Below are positions 6,935 to 15,955 of a stretch of DNA of 33,023 bases, in pieces; the stretch's first letter is position 1; each line of letters starts with the position of its first letter. The notes beneath the pieces are model-generated. The model was not told where the DNA came from. It made no database searches and worked only from the letters and a program-made list of their open reading frames with translations. The DNA is taken from the NCBI GenBank assembly GCA_023392995.1, contig JAEWMZ010000094.1:1-33023 (forward strand), written 5' to 3'. Source of the DNA: Bacillota bacterium. GTDB lineage: Bacteria; Bacillota; Clostridia; Lachnospirales; Lachnospiraceae. Position numbers and translations under genes: made by a program.

Positions 6935-8242
6935 TTATAATTCTGCAATTCGTGTGACGGCAACATAGATCTGAGATATCTTATACCAGGTAGCGAGATC
7001 CACGATTCCGGTTACCGGCAGGTTGAATATTTGTTGAAAGGCTCTGACGGCAGCGGCAGTTTGCAGACCATAGATACCATCCACGGCAACCGTAGGAATT
7101 GCGGTATATACCTGAGCAATTCGATTTAATTGTGTCTGAATCGTACGGACGTTATCTCCGGTAGCGCCGATATTTAAGTTGTATCCCGGCCAGGACTGGG
7201 GAACACCAGAGACCTGAGTGGCGGTATTAATATACATATCACGACCATAAAAGTTACGAAGAATCTGAATGGCAGTATAGCCCTGATCTCCCAGATCCTT
7301 CGAGCCCCATTGTGTCATCCAGTTAGGGCAGGAGGTGCGGTAGCCGTCGCAATACTGAGTCAGTATCGGCTGCTTTACATTGGGACGAGATAAGTAATTT
7401 ACAAAGATATTATCAACAGCTAAGCCGATATTCGCATATATGTTACGTCCGCGGATCCATTTGTGGTCATAGGCAGTAGAGGAGGTAATCGTAAAATTGT
7501 AACCTTGGTTACGGTACCATTCGGTATAGACGCGATTTAGGGTAAAGGACAAGATAGCATAGATATTTGCATAAATCGTCTGCTCCGGCCAGGTTGCATA
7601 AATTTCACTGGAGGCTACATTCTTGATATAATCACGAAAAAGCACCCAATGGTTTGCAGCAGCAGGGTCTGAGGGAGGGCCGTCGTGAACGATAACATAT
7701 TCCGGAACAACAACATTGGCTAAGACAATTTCACCGGACTCTCTGGTGGGTTTAATTTCGGCTTCAGGGATCTTTGGAGGATAGTCACCATAAAGGGTAT
7801 GGGGACCAATGACAAAAAGCTCGCCCTGGGTTCTTCCGGAGGCTTCCGGAGCAGGTAAAAGAGCTACCTCCTGTTCAGCAGGTGAATCGGGAAGAATCTG
7901 CACACCGGAGACCTCTGCACCATCATAGCCCTCGGCGGTTATGGTCAGATTATATTCCGAGTAGGGTTGGTTCATGGAGGGAGCCTGACTGTAGTCAAAA
8001 GGGGGAGCCGGAAGTTCGATTGCCTCAGTTAACCCGGAGGAATCCGTTCGGAGCTGCTCATAGGAGACGCTTGGATTACTAGGCAGCGATATGGATATGG
8101 TTGCGTTTGCAATCGGGGTTTCCCCCGGAGCGGTGCAACGAACCTGCAAACGTCCGAGAGATTGAGTTTCCATTTGCGTCGGATACACTCTGATCCGATT
8201 TTCACCTTCCGAATTATTTCTAATAGAATTAGGATGATTCAT
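6935..8242 (-). CDS. sleC: SleC-like spore cortex-lytic protein, upstream paralogue
   Basis: A 435-residue protein with the architecture of clostridial SleC (about 430 residues): N-terminal pre/pro region with an Ig-like fold (SLGRLQVRCTAPG, about 28-120), a segment with GPHTLYGDYPPKIPEAE (146-162), the SpoIID-like lytic domain with Glu213 in NVASSEIYATWP and TLNRVYTEWY (234-243), and a peptidoglycan-binding domain (about 357-425). SpoIID-type enzymes are lytic transglycosylases, so a germination role in hydrolysing cortex is inferred. The start follows AATGAGGTCATTTC. It is first in a minus-strand pair with a close paralogue. Expression late in sporulation is expected from the family, but I could not define a sigma-G site with confidence (CATACCA on the minus strand near 8305 is a weak candidate). 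Confidence 0.85.
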   Translation of the reverse strand: MNHPNSIRNNSEGENRIRVYPTQMETQSLGRLQVRCTAPGETPIANATISISLPSNPSVSYEQLRTDSSGLTEAIELPAPPFDYSQAPSMNQPYSEYNLTITAEGYDGAEVSGVQILPDSPAEQEVALLPAPEASGRTQGELFVIGPHTLYGDYPPKIPEAEIKPTRESGEIVLANVVVPEYVIVHDGPPSDPAAANHWVLFRDYIKNVASSEIYATWPEQTIYANIYAILSFTLNRVYTEWYRNQGYNFTITSSTAYDHKWIRGRNIYANIGLAVDNIFVNYLSRPNVKQPILTQYCDGYRTSCPNWMTQWGSKDLGDQGYTAIQILRNFYGRDMYINTATQVSGVPQSWPGYNLNIGATGDNVRTIQTQLNRIAQVYTAIPTVAVDGIYGLQTAAAVRAFQQIFNLPVTGIVDLATWYKISQIYVAVTRIAEL

Positions 8243-8353
8243 GAAATGACCTCATTAAAATATTCTATTATCAGCTTATGATTTTCCTCTATGGTATGTG
8301 AACGAATTGATTATTTATTTAACTCAAAACCAAAATAAATTTTGCGAAACCTC

Positions 8354-8382
8354 TTGTATTTTGGAAACTCATGTGTTACAAT
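8354..8382 (+). promoter_or_regulatory. Candidate carA promoter
   Basis: TTGTAT (8354-8359), 17 nt, TACAAT (8377-8382). Transcription would begin near 8389 and give a leader of about 190 nt before carA. The spacing is ideal and the -10 box good; it is the best match in the region. Confidence 0.6.
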
Positions 8383-8420
8383 CATAAAAATGCATAGAAA
8401 AAATGAATTTTTATGCATCA

Positions 8421-8461
8421 TATATTAATAATTATAATGTGGTATATTAATAATTATAATG
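8421..8461 (+). repeat. 19-bp direct repeat in the carA leader
   Basis: TATATTAATAATTATAATG occurs at 8421-8439 and again exactly at 8443-8461 (period 22 bp). It lies within the predicted carA leader. It may be a simple AT-rich duplication or a pair of protein-binding sites. Further on, CCC-AGTAT-GGG (about 8504-8514) followed by a nine-T run (8524-8532) is a weak attenuator-like structure; no PyrR-binding consensus is recognisable. Confidence 0.65.
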
Positions 8462-8581
8462 AATTGAAGGAAAAGAAATTGGTTGATGTACGATGGAGTA
8501 TGTCCCCAGTATGGGCTAGTATTCTTTTTTTTTGCAAAAATTTAGTTACAAGCCGTGTAATGCGGTAGAATGGAGGATTTG

Positions 8582-9664
8582 ATGAAAGCTTTCTTAATTC
8601 TTGAGGATGGCAGCGTCTTTACAGGCGAAAGCATCGGGGCACAGAAGGAAATTATCAGTGAAATTGTATTTAATACTGGTATGACGGGATATCTTGAAGT
8701 ACTGACCGATCCTTCCTACGCTGGTCAAAGTGTGGTAATGACTTATCCCTTGATCGGAAATTACGGAATCTGTTACGAGGATATGGAATCTCGTAAGCCT
8801 TGGGTGGATGCATTTATTGTGAGAGAATTATCAAGAATACCTAGTAACTTTCGTAATCAGGAAAGTATTCAAAGCTTCTTAGTAAGAAATGATATTCCTG
8901 GTATCTCAGGTATCGATACAAGAGCCTTGGTTAAGATTCTCAGAAATAAAGGAACCATGAATGGAATGATCACAACCGACACAGAGTATAAGCTGGACGA
9001 GGTAGTCGCAAAGGTTCGTGAGTATCAAGTGGCAAAGGTTATTGCAAAAACTACGAGAAAAGAAATAGAGGTTATACCTTCAGAGGGTGAAACAAAATAT
9101 AAAGTTGCCTTAATGGATTATGGTTTGAAGAATAATATCCCCAGATGTCTGGCAAAAAGAGGGTGCGAGGTAACGATTTATCCAGGCTTTACAAAGGCGG
9201 AGGAGGTATTAAAGTCCAAACCCGATGGAATCATGCTCTCCAATGGACCTGGAGATCCAAAGGAATGTGAGGATGTAATTCATGAAGTGAAAAACTTATT
9301 CGACAGTACCGTTCCAATCTTTGCAATCTGCCTGGGACATCAATTATTAGCTTTAGCAAACGGCGGAGATACCCAGAAAATGAAGTATGGTCACCGTGGT
9401 GCCAACCATCCGGTCAAGGATTTAAAAACAGGCAGAGTTTACATCTCAACACAGAATCACGGGTATATGGTTCAGGCGGAAAGCATTCCCGCAGAGCTGG
9501 CAGAGGTAAGCTTTATTAATGTGAATGATAAAACGGTGGAAGGCTTGCATTACCTTGGTAAGAATGTATTCTCCGTACAGTTCCATCCGGAGGCTTTCGC
9601 AGGTCCCATGGACAGTGAGTTCCTTTTTGACGAGTTTATCAATATGATGGAGGTACAGAAATAA
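8582..9664 (+). CDS. carA: Carbamoyl-phosphate synthase small (glutaminase) subunit
   Basis: A 360-residue subunit that hydrolyses glutamine and passes ammonia to CarB for carbamoyl phosphate, a precursor of pyrimidines and arginine. The N-terminal CPSase domain (KAFLILEDGSVFTGESIGA, NTGMTGYLEVLTDPSYAGQ) is followed by a class I amidotransferase domain with the catalytic triad Cys250 (ICLGHQ), His335 and Glu337 (QFHPEAF). I start at the ATG at 8582, which has GGAGG (8572-8576) 5 nt upstream. An ATG at 8570 in frame would put the ribosome site inside the gene. Its TAA shares its final A with the carB ATG, so the two are translationally coupled. Confidence 0.96.
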   Translation: MKAFLILEDGSVFTGESIGAQKEIISEIVFNTGMTGYLEVLTDPSYAGQSVVMTYPLIGNYGICYEDMESRKPWVDAFIVRELSRIPSNFRNQESIQSFLVRNDIPGISGIDTRALVKILRNKGTMNGMITTDTEYKLDEVVAKVREYQVAKVIAKTTRKEIEVIPSEGETKYKVALMDYGLKNNIPRCLAKRGCEVTIYPGFTKAEEVLKSKPDGIMLSNGPGDPKECEDVIHEVKNLFDSTVPIFAICLGHQLLALANGGDTQKMKYGHRGANHPVKDLKTGRVYISTQNHGYMVQAESIPAELAEVSFINVNDKTVEGLHYLGKNVFSVQFHPEAFAGPMDSEFLFDEFINMMEVQK

Positions 9665-12600
9665 TGCCGAGAATTAAAAATATTGAAAAAGTATTAGTAA
9701 TCGGATCCGGTCCGATTGTCATTGGGCAGGCAGCAGAGTTTGATTACGCGGGAACGCAGGCTTGCCGTTCTTTAAAAGAAGAAGGTGTAACCGTGGTTCT
9801 TGTTAATTCGAACCCTGCTACAATCATGACAGATAAAGAAATCGCGGATATTGTATATATAGAACCCTTAACACCGGATTTTGTGAAAAGAATTATCTTG
9901 AAAGAAAAGCCGGACAGCGTACTTCCTACCCTTGGCGGTCAGGCTGCATTAAATATTGCAATGGAACTGGATGAATCCGGTTTCTTGTACGAGAATAACG
10001 TAAAGCTCATAGGAACCACCTCCCTAACCATTAAGAAGGCGGAGGATCGCCTGGAATTCAAGACTACCATGGAGAAGATAGGAGAACCCTGTGCTGCTAG
10101 TACGGTAGTAACTACGGTAAAGGATGCAGTCGCTTTTGCAGCAACCATTGGTTATCCGGTGGTAGTTCGCCCTGCTTATACCTTAGGCGGCAGCGGCGGA
10201 GGTATTGCGGATAATCAGGAGGAGTTGGAGGATATCTGTTCCAATGGTCTTCGTCTGAGCCGAGTTGGTCAATGCTTAATAGAGCGTTGCATTGCGGGCT
10301 GGAAGGAGATCGAATACGAGGTTATGCGTGACAGTGCCGGTAACTGCATTACCGTATGTAATATGGAGAATATTGATCCGGTTGGTGTGCATACAGGAGA
10401 TAGTATCGTAGTCGCACCTTCACAGACCCTTGGAGATAGAGAATACCAGATGCTCCGCAGCTCAGCACTGAATATTATTACAGAATTGGGAATCACTGGT
10501 GGATGTAATGTACAGTACGCCCTGCATCCGGATACCTTTGAATATTGTGTTATTGAGGTTAACCCCCGTGTTAGCCGTTCTTCTGCGCTTGCCTCCAAAG
10601 CAACTGGATATCCGATTGCCAAGGTTGCAGCAAAGATTGCCCTTGGTTATAATCTGGATGAGATCCAGAATGCAGTTACAAAGAAAACCTATGCAAGCTT
10701 TGAGCCGACCCTGGATTACTGTGTTGTTAAAATTCCGAGACTGCCTTTTGATAAATTCATAACAGCAAAGCGTTCCCTAACCACTCAGATGAAGGCCACC
10801 GGTGAGGTTATGGCAATCAGTACTAATTTTGAATCAGCTTTAATGAAGGCTCTTCGTTCCCTGGAGCAGAACGTGAACAGCTTACGGACTGGCAATTATG
10901 CCGAGATGACCAGGGAAGAAATCATGGAAGAGTTATATAAGGTGGATGACCGACGTATCTTTGTAATTGCGGAAGCAATCCGCAGGGGTATTACCTATGA
11001 TGAAATTCATGAAATTACAAAGATTGATCTGTGGTTCATCGATAAGCTTGCAATCTTAGTTGAAAAGGAACAAGAGCTTGCAACAAAGCCCTTAACCGCA
11101 GAGCTTCTTAAGGAAGTGAAGATTCTTGGTTACCCGGATCGAGTGATTTCTGAGCTGACAGGAAAGCCGGTAGCAGAGATCAAAGCACTTAGGAAAGAAA
11201 ATGGTATCGTAGCTGCTTACAAAATGGTTGATACCTGTGCAGCGGAATTTGATGCAGCAACCCCTTACTATTATTCCACCTTTGGCAGCTTCAATGAAGT
11301 AGAAGAGACCAAGGGAAGAAAGAAGATTATGGTGCTTGGTTCCGGTCCCATTCGTATCGGTCAGGGTATCGAATTCGATTACTGCTCTGTACACAGTGTA
11401 TGGGCATTGCGACAGGCTGGTTGTGAAACCATAATTGTAAATAATAATCCGGAGACAGTAAGTACGGACTTTGATATTGCGGATAAGCTCTATTTTGAGC
11501 CGCTTACACCCGAGGATGTAGAAAGCATTGTAGATATTGAGAAGCCCGACGGTGCAGTAGTGCAGTTCGGCGGACAGACCGCGATTAAATTAACCGACGC
11601 ATTGTTAAAGATGGGTGTACCTATTCTTGGTACCTCAGCGGCAGACGTGGATGCAGCAGAAGACAGAGAATTGTTTGACAAGATTTTGGAGGATTGCGGT
11701 ATTCCGAGACCAGCCGGTAAGACGGTTTATACCACCGAGGAGGCGATAAAAGTAGCGAATGAACTTGGATATCCGGTACTGGTTCGCCCTTCCTATGTAC
11801 TTGGTGGTCAGGGCATGCAGATTGCAATCAATGACGATGATATCGTAGAGTTCATGAAGATCATCAACATGACAGTACAAGAGCATCCAATCCTGGTAGA
11901 TAAATATCTGATGGGTATGGAAGCAGAGGTTGATGCGGTTTGTGATGGTAAGGATATTCTGATTCCAGGTATCATGGAGCATATCGAGAGAGCCGGTATC
12001 CATTCCGGTGATAGTATCTCGGTATATCCTGCTCAAAGCATCAGCGGGAAGGTAAAAGCGCAAATTGTAGATTATACACAAAAGCTTGCAAGCTCCTTAC
12101 ATGTAATCGGATTAATCAACATTCAGTTCATCGTATATGAGGAGCAGGTATATGTAATCGAGGTTAATCCTCGTTCCAGCCGTACCGTACCTTATATTAG
12201 TAAGGTGACAGCATTGCCGATTGTTGATATTGCGACGAAAGTGATTCTCGGAGATACCATTAAATCCTTGGGGTATACACCTGGCTTATGGCCGGAATCT
12301 CCTTATATCGCAATTAAGATGCCTGTCTTCTCCTTCGAGAAACTGAGGGGAGCAGAGACCAGCCTTGGACCGGAGATGAAATCCACCGGTGAGTGCCTCG
12401 GTATCGCAAAAACCTATCATGAAGCTTTATATAAAGCCTTCCTGGGCGCTGGTATAAACCTGCCAAAGCATAAGAAGATGATCATGACAGTGAATAAGGC
12501 TGACCGAGAAGAAGCGGTAGGATTAGGAAAGAGATTAGTAGCACTTGGTTATGAGATATTTGCAACGAGAGGTACCGCAGAAGCATTAAACAGTAATGGG

Positions 12601-12858
12601 GTACCGGCTACCATCATCAATAAAATTGAGCAGGGAAGTCCAACTCTAATCGATTTAATCCTTAGCCATGAAATAGATATGGTAATCAATACCCCTACTC
12701 AGGGTAGAGATAAGACCAGAGATGGCTTCATGATCCGCCGTACTTCCATCGAAACAGGTGTTACCTGCTTCACAGCAATTGATACAGCAGCAGCATTATT
12801 AACCAGTATGGAAAGTGATAATAGCAATATCACATTAGTGGATGTAGCCCAGATCTAA
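9664..12858 (+). CDS. carB: Carbamoyl-phosphate synthase large subunit
   Basis: A full-length 1064-residue protein with the two homologous ATP-grasp halves typical of CarB. The first begins EKVLVIGSGPIVIGQAAEFDY (about residue 9) and makes carboxyphosphate and carbamate; the second begins KKIMVLGSGPIRIGQGIEFDY (about 554) and phosphorylates carbamate. Each half has its biotin-carboxylase-like glycine loop (LGGSGGG and LGGQGMQ) and an EVNPR motif. The C-terminal MGS-like domain (from about 940) normally receives allosteric effectors such as UMP or ornithine. It overlaps carA by one base and ends 46 nt before a strong hairpin terminator. No third gene follows in the operon. Confidence 0.98.
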   Translation: MPRIKNIEKVLVIGSGPIVIGQAAEFDYAGTQACRSLKEEGVTVVLVNSNPATIMTDKEIADIVYIEPLTPDFVKRIILKEKPDSVLPTLGGQAALNIAMELDESGFLYENNVKLIGTTSLTIKKAEDRLEFKTTMEKIGEPCAASTVVTTVKDAVAFAATIGYPVVVRPAYTLGGSGGGIADNQEELEDICSNGLRLSRVGQCLIERCIAGWKEIEYEVMRDSAGNCITVCNMENIDPVGVHTGDSIVVAPSQTLGDREYQMLRSSALNIITELGITGGCNVQYALHPDTFEYCVIEVNPRVSRSSALASKATGYPIAKVAAKIALGYNLDEIQNAVTKKTYASFEPTLDYCVVKIPRLPFDKFITAKRSLTTQMKATGEVMAISTNFESALMKALRSLEQNVNSLRTGNYAEMTREEIMEELYKVDDRRIFVIAEAIRRGITYDEIHEITKIDLWFIDKLAILVEKEQELATKPLTAELLKEVKILGYPDRVISELTGKPVAEIKALRKENGIVAAYKMVDTCAAEFDAATPYYYSTFGSFNEVEETKGRKKIMVLGSGPIRIGQGIEFDYCSVHSVWALRQAGCETIIVNNNPETVSTDFDIADKLYFEPLTPEDVESIVDIEKPDGAVVQFGGQTAIKLTDALLKMGVPILGTSAADVDAAEDRELFDKILEDCGIPRPAGKTVYTTEEAIKVANELGYPVLVRPSYVLGGQGMQIAINDDDIVEFMKIINMTVQEHPILVDKYLMGMEAEVDAVCDGKDILIPGIMEHIERAGIHSGDSISVYPAQSISGKVKAQIVDYTQKLASSLHVIGLINIQFIVYEEQVYVIEVNPRSSRTVPYISKVTALPIVDIATKVILGDTIKSLGYTPGLWPESPYIAIKMPVFSFEKLRGAETSLGPEMKSTGECLGIAKTYHEALYKAFLGAGINLPKHKKMIMTVNKADREEAVGLGKRLVALGYEIFATRGTAEALNSNGVPATIINKIEQGSPTLIDLILSHEIDMVINTPTQGRDKTRDGFMIRRTSIETGVTCFTAIDTAAALLTSMESDNSNITLVDVAQI

Positions 12859-12904
12859 GAATATATTGTTTTAATATTTATTAGCTACCATATATATTTT
12901 ATAA

Positions 12905-12944
12905 ATAGGTCTTCTATGACAAGTTACAATCATAGAAGACCTAT
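12905..12944. terminator. Bidirectional terminator between carB and the VOC gene
   Basis: ATAGGTCTTCTATGA (12905-12919) pairs perfectly with 12930-12944 over 15 bp with a 10-nt loop, followed by ATTTTC on the plus strand. It lies between convergent genes and probably serves both, though the T-tracts are short. Confidence 0.8.
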
Positions 12945-12979
12945 ATTTTCATACTCTCTGTACTAACAGTGAATATTCA

Positions 12980-13348
12980 TTATCTTGCAGGAATAACCTC
13001 TAACCAATACCCATCAGGATCACTAATAAAATAAATACCCATAGCTGGGTTTTCATAGCAGATACAATCCATTTCTTTATGTTTTTTATATGCTGCCTCA
13101 TAGTCATTGGTTACAAAAGCAAGGTGGATTTCATTATCGCCAAGATTATAGGGGCGATCCCAATCACGAAGCCAGGTTAGTTCCAGTAGATGAGTGGAAC
13201 TGCCATCACCTAAATAAACGATAATAAATTCTCCGGATTCTGGTGCCTTACGTGTGACTTCCTTAAGGCCCAAGGCATCTTCATAAAACCTTAAAGATTT
13301 TTCTAAATCAAAAACATTAATATTATTGTGGGCAAATTTAAAATCCAT
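12980..13348 (-). CDS. VOC-family protein, glyoxalase I (lactoylglutathione lyase)-like
   Basis: A 122-residue protein made of two beta-alpha-beta-beta-beta units of the vicinal oxygen chelate fold. Conserved positions match the metal ligands of bacterial glyoxalase I: His7 (FAHNNINV), Glu56 (LLELTW), His75 (EIHLAFVT) and Glu117 (WLEVIP); GIYFISDPDGYWLEVI is the usual C-terminal signature. Glyoxalase I converts the methylglyoxal-thiol adduct to a lactoyl thioester. Clostridia often lack glutathione, so the actual thiol or substrate is uncertain. The start has AAAGGAACC upstream. It appears to be a single-gene unit. Confidence 0.85.
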   Translation of the reverse strand: MDFKFAHNNINVFDLEKSLRFYEDALGLKEVTRKAPESGEFIIVYLGDGSSTHLLELTWLRDWDRPYNLGDNEIHLAFVTNDYEAAYKKHKEMDCICYENPAMGIYFISDPDGYWLEVIPAR

Positions 13349-13461
13349 ATCACAAGGTTCCTTTCTTAAAGAATCGTTAATCTGTTTCTAATTTCAATCA
13401 GTTATTTCTATGATAAACTGAGAACAGAAAAATAGCAAATATAACTTTTTCTTATTTTTTT

Positions 13462-13510
13462 CAAAAAAATGAAACCTTTCAGGTTAGTAAATCGTCTAAC
13501 CTTATGGGTT
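13462..13510 (-). terminator. Terminator of the Ig-like protein gene
   Basis: Read on the minus strand: an outer AACC/GGTT stem and an inner GGTTAG (complement of 13496-13501) / CTAACC (complement of 13482-13487) stem with a small internal loop, followed by ATTTTTTT (complement of 13463-13470). This fits an intrinsic terminator just after the gene ending at 13554. Confidence 0.65.
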
Positions 13511-13553
13511 CCATTTTGTGCTTTGATTCATATCATAGGTATTGTGTGTTAAA

Positions 13554-14429
13554 TTAACGAAAAACAATTTCTATGGAGCTAGATTGTACCTTAGCTGAAT
13601 CGTATTGCTTCTTTAATTCAGAAAGATTGAATTTATCATCCAGATAGCGGTTTAAACTGCTTACGAGAGATGCGGATGAGCTGGCGTCATTCTTACCATT
13701 AAAGAAAGTATTTAATGCGGTATCTAGTTGTTCCTGTGCAATCAGATCTAATTCAGGATGGTCAGCGAAATATGTTTCCAATAAGGGGGCATTGTCTGAG
13801 GAAGTAACAATGACCGTACATCGGGAATATTTCTGTGATCCATCGGTGTCAGTAGCGTCAATGACTGCAAATAGATAAGTAAGACCCAATTGTTTGCCGG
13901 TAACACGACCGCCGATACTTACGGAGGCAATGTTGGAATCATTACTGGAGAAGCGTGCAACCTCAACGGTATTCGTGGGTTTTAAGATTACATTTAAGAA
14001 ATCTGACTTATCCAATCCGATTACAAGCTTGGATCTGGTTAACTTTACACTAAATGCAGGAGGTCCAACTGTAACATCGCAATTCAGTGTGTTTGTTAAA
14101 GTTCCGGCTTTGATTGTTGCTGTAATTACAGTACTGCCAATTTTATTGGCAGTGATAACACCATCATCACTTACAGAAGCAATATCAGCGTCGGCTGACT
14201 TAAAAGTTACTTTTGCGTTTTCATTTACTTTGTATACTTTTAGAGCGAAGGTTTTACCCTTTATGATGGAAACACTTTTTAAATTCAGCCTATAGTCATC
14301 ACTCTTCTCGATGCCAGTCGTAGACGCTTGCACCGTCACAACATTTCGATTGGATAAAGAAATCAGCAAAGTGAAGAGAACAAATAAACCAAAAGATAAA
14401 AAGCACTTCCTGAATAAATTATTTTTCAT
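13554..14429 (-). CDS. Secreted protein with bacterial Ig-like (BIG2) domains
   Basis: A 291-residue protein with a signal peptide (MKNNLFRKC, hydrophobic 10-25, probable cleavage after VTVQA at about 35). Two BIG2-like repeats follow: about 48-122 with SVSIIKGKTFALKVY, ASVSDDGVITANKIGSTVITATI, and about 125-220 with ASVSIGGRVTGKQLG. A C-terminal region (about 225-291), probably helical, shows no domain I know. I see no LPXTG or LysM anchor, so it may be released or bound by other means. Start: ATG at 14429 preceded by GGAGGAAC; an in-frame ATG 36 nt further upstream lacks a ribosome site. Function is unknown beyond a likely adhesive or structural surface role. Confidence 0.82.
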   Translation of the reverse strand: MKNNLFRKCFLSFGLFVLFTLLISLSNRNVVTVQASTTGIEKSDDYRLNLKSVSIIKGKTFALKVYKVNENAKVTFKSADADIASVSDDGVITANKIGSTVITATIKAGTLTNTLNCDVTVGPPAFSVKLTRSKLVIGLDKSDFLNVILKPTNTVEVARFSSNDSNIASVSIGGRVTGKQLGLTYLFAVIDATDTDGSQKYSRCTVIVTSSDNAPLLETYFADHPELDLIAQEQLDTALNTFFNGKNDASSSASLVSSLNRYLDDKFNLSELKKQYDSAKVQSSSIEIVFR

Positions 14430-14836
14430 GGTAGTTCCTCCAGGTTCTTGGAAATCCATTAACATATTTTATCTCTCTATGTATAAAATAACATTTGTTT
14501 TTGTCAGAACAATGTCATATAACAAATAAATAAATAATTATTTTTAACGAAAAAATGACATGAAATATGCTGGGATATTATGTAATATTTGAATGAAATA
14601 TAAGGAAATCAAGGACTCTGGCTTATGGAGTTAAGGTAAGCTTTAATAATTATTCTGATTAAAATGTGTCATTTTTGTGTCTTTTGTCAAATGAAAGTTT
14701 TTCTACTTGTTTTCAAACGAAAGCATAAGATATAATAATATAAGGTGCTGTTTTGCGCGCTGTTTCTTGTGAGAGACAGGGGAAGTCTTATCTCTGTTTT
14801 AATGAAATTTTATAAAAAAATCAGAAATTGCTTTAA
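14430..14836. other. Divergent intergenic region with a candidate promoter
   Basis: No protein gene is visible. On the plus strand TTGTTT (14707-14712), 18 nt and TATAAT (14731-14736) make a plausible promoter, some 510 nt before the response regulator start. A short CTGTTTC / GAGACAG hairpin lies at about 14759-14778. The left part must also contain the minus-strand promoter of the Ig-like gene, which I could not pick out reliably. Confidence 0.5.
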
Positions 14837-14960
14837 AGATCAAGAGTTTGCTCAATAGATCAAAAGCTACATTAAAAGATCAAAAGTTGATTAGAGATTA
14901 AAAGGTGCTTAAAGATTAAAAGGTGCTTAAAGATTAAAAGTTGTTAAAAGATTAATAGTT
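14837..14960 (+). repeat. Tandem 18-20 bp repeat, seven units
   Basis: Units begin AGATCAA or AGATTAA at 14837, 14857, 14877, 14895, 14913, 14931 and 14949. Lengths are 20, 20, 18, 18, 18 and 18 nt plus a partial last unit. The two central units (AGATTAAAAGGTGCTTAA) are identical. The units carry stop codons, so the array is not coding. It lies in the presumed leader of the two-component operon. Confidence 0.8.
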
Positions 14961-14969
14961 CAGGTAAAT

Positions 14970-14989
14970 AACGCTAGTTAGCGTTTTAC
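14970..14989 (+). terminator. Small hairpin with short T-run after the tandem repeat
   Basis: AACGCT (14970-14975), loop AGTT, AGCGTT (14980-14985) and two further T residues. It is a compact terminator-like structure 10 nt after the repeat array. The T-run (four Ts in total) is short, so termination would be partial at best. Confidence 0.4.
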
Positions 14990-15248
14990 GCATAAAAATT
15001 AACTTGCTACGTGCAAAGGATAAAAGGTAAGTATTGTGAAATTTAAATAACTTTTTACATCCGACATTGTTTGATCTTACGGTCAAATGATTGTCTTTGT
15101 GAACTAAGGAGTATCTCACTGCAGCAATTCAATGGAAAATCCAGTGTATTCATGGTAAAATAGCCATTGGAGGATATAATATCCTGAATTGCTAAAAACA
15201 GTGATTATATATTATAAATTTCACATAGAGAAGAAGGGAGATATAATA

Positions 15249-15947
15249 ATGCAGCATATACTAATCGCTGATGATAATCGAGACATAACTGATATTTTAT
15301 CGACTTATTCAAGAATGGAAGGCTTTGAACCTGTTGTAGCGGGGGATGGTGAAGAAGCGATTAAACTCTTTCACCAGTTTAACCCGGATGTAGTATTGTT
15401 GGATGTAATGATGCCAAAGGAAGATGGGTATGAGGTTTGCAGAAAAATTAGAAGCAAATCGAATGTACCGGTTATACTGATTACAGCCAGAGGCGAGGAT
15501 TTTGATAAGATAATGGGACTGGATATTGGAGCAGATGATTATATTGTCAAGCCCTTCAGCCCAAGAGAGGTTATGGCAAGAGTGAGAGCTGTTCTTAGAA
15601 GAATGACAAAGACGGCTTCTAAGGAATCGGTATCCGAGAATGTATTATCCATATCGAACCTTGAGATTAATCTGGATGAGTATACCTTACATATTGGAGG
15701 AGAAAAGGTTTCATTAACGAAGAAGGAAATAGAGACGATGTGGACCCTGGCAACCAATCCGAACAAGGTGTTTACAAGAGATAATTTACTGGATAGTTTG
15801 TGGGGCTTTGACTACTTTGGAGATAGCAGAACAGTTGATTCCCACATCAAACGTCTGCGTTCAAAGCTGGATTCAACACCACATCCTGCATGGAATATAA
15901 AAACCATCTGGGGCGTTGGTTATAAATTTGAAGTTGAAGAAAAGTAG
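15249..15947 (+). CDS. OmpR/PhoB-family response regulator
   Basis: A 232-residue transcription factor with an N-terminal receiver and a C-terminal winged-helix DNA-binding domain. The phosphorylation site is Asp52 (VLLDVMMPKEDGYEV), with the acidic pair Asp8/Asp9 (ADDN), Thr79 and Lys101 (KPFSPRE) in place. The C-terminal part (about 130-228) shows LTKKEIETMWTLATNPNKVFTRDNLLDSLWG and VDSHIKRLRSKL. I start at the ATG at 15249 behind AAGGGAG (15235-15241) because an upstream in-frame start adds 20 residues not belonging to the receiver fold. The kinase gene follows after 8 nt. The regulated genes cannot be named from the sequence. Confidence 0.94.
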   Translation: MQHILIADDNRDITDILSTYSRMEGFEPVVAGDGEEAIKLFHQFNPDVVLLDVMMPKEDGYEVCRKIRSKSNVPVILITARGEDFDKIMGLDIGADDYIVKPFSPREVMARVRAVLRRMTKTASKESVSENVLSISNLEINLDEYTLHIGGEKVSLTKKEIETMWTLATNPNKVFTRDNLLDSLWGFDYFGDSRTVDSHIKRLRSKLDSTPHPAWNIKTIWGVGYKFEVEEK

Positions 15948-15955
15948 GGGACAAA

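Noticed and set aside
11635..12081. Minus-strand open frame of 148 codons within carB
   Set aside because: It is a shadow of the strongly conserved carB coding frame with no supporting signals.
14837..14960. CRISPR array
   Set aside because: The units are 18-20 nt in direct tandem without unique spacers, and no cas genes are nearby.
15189..15248. Upstream start for the response regulator
   Set aside because: The 20 added residues are not part of the receiver domain, and AAGGGAG is correctly placed for the ATG at 15249.
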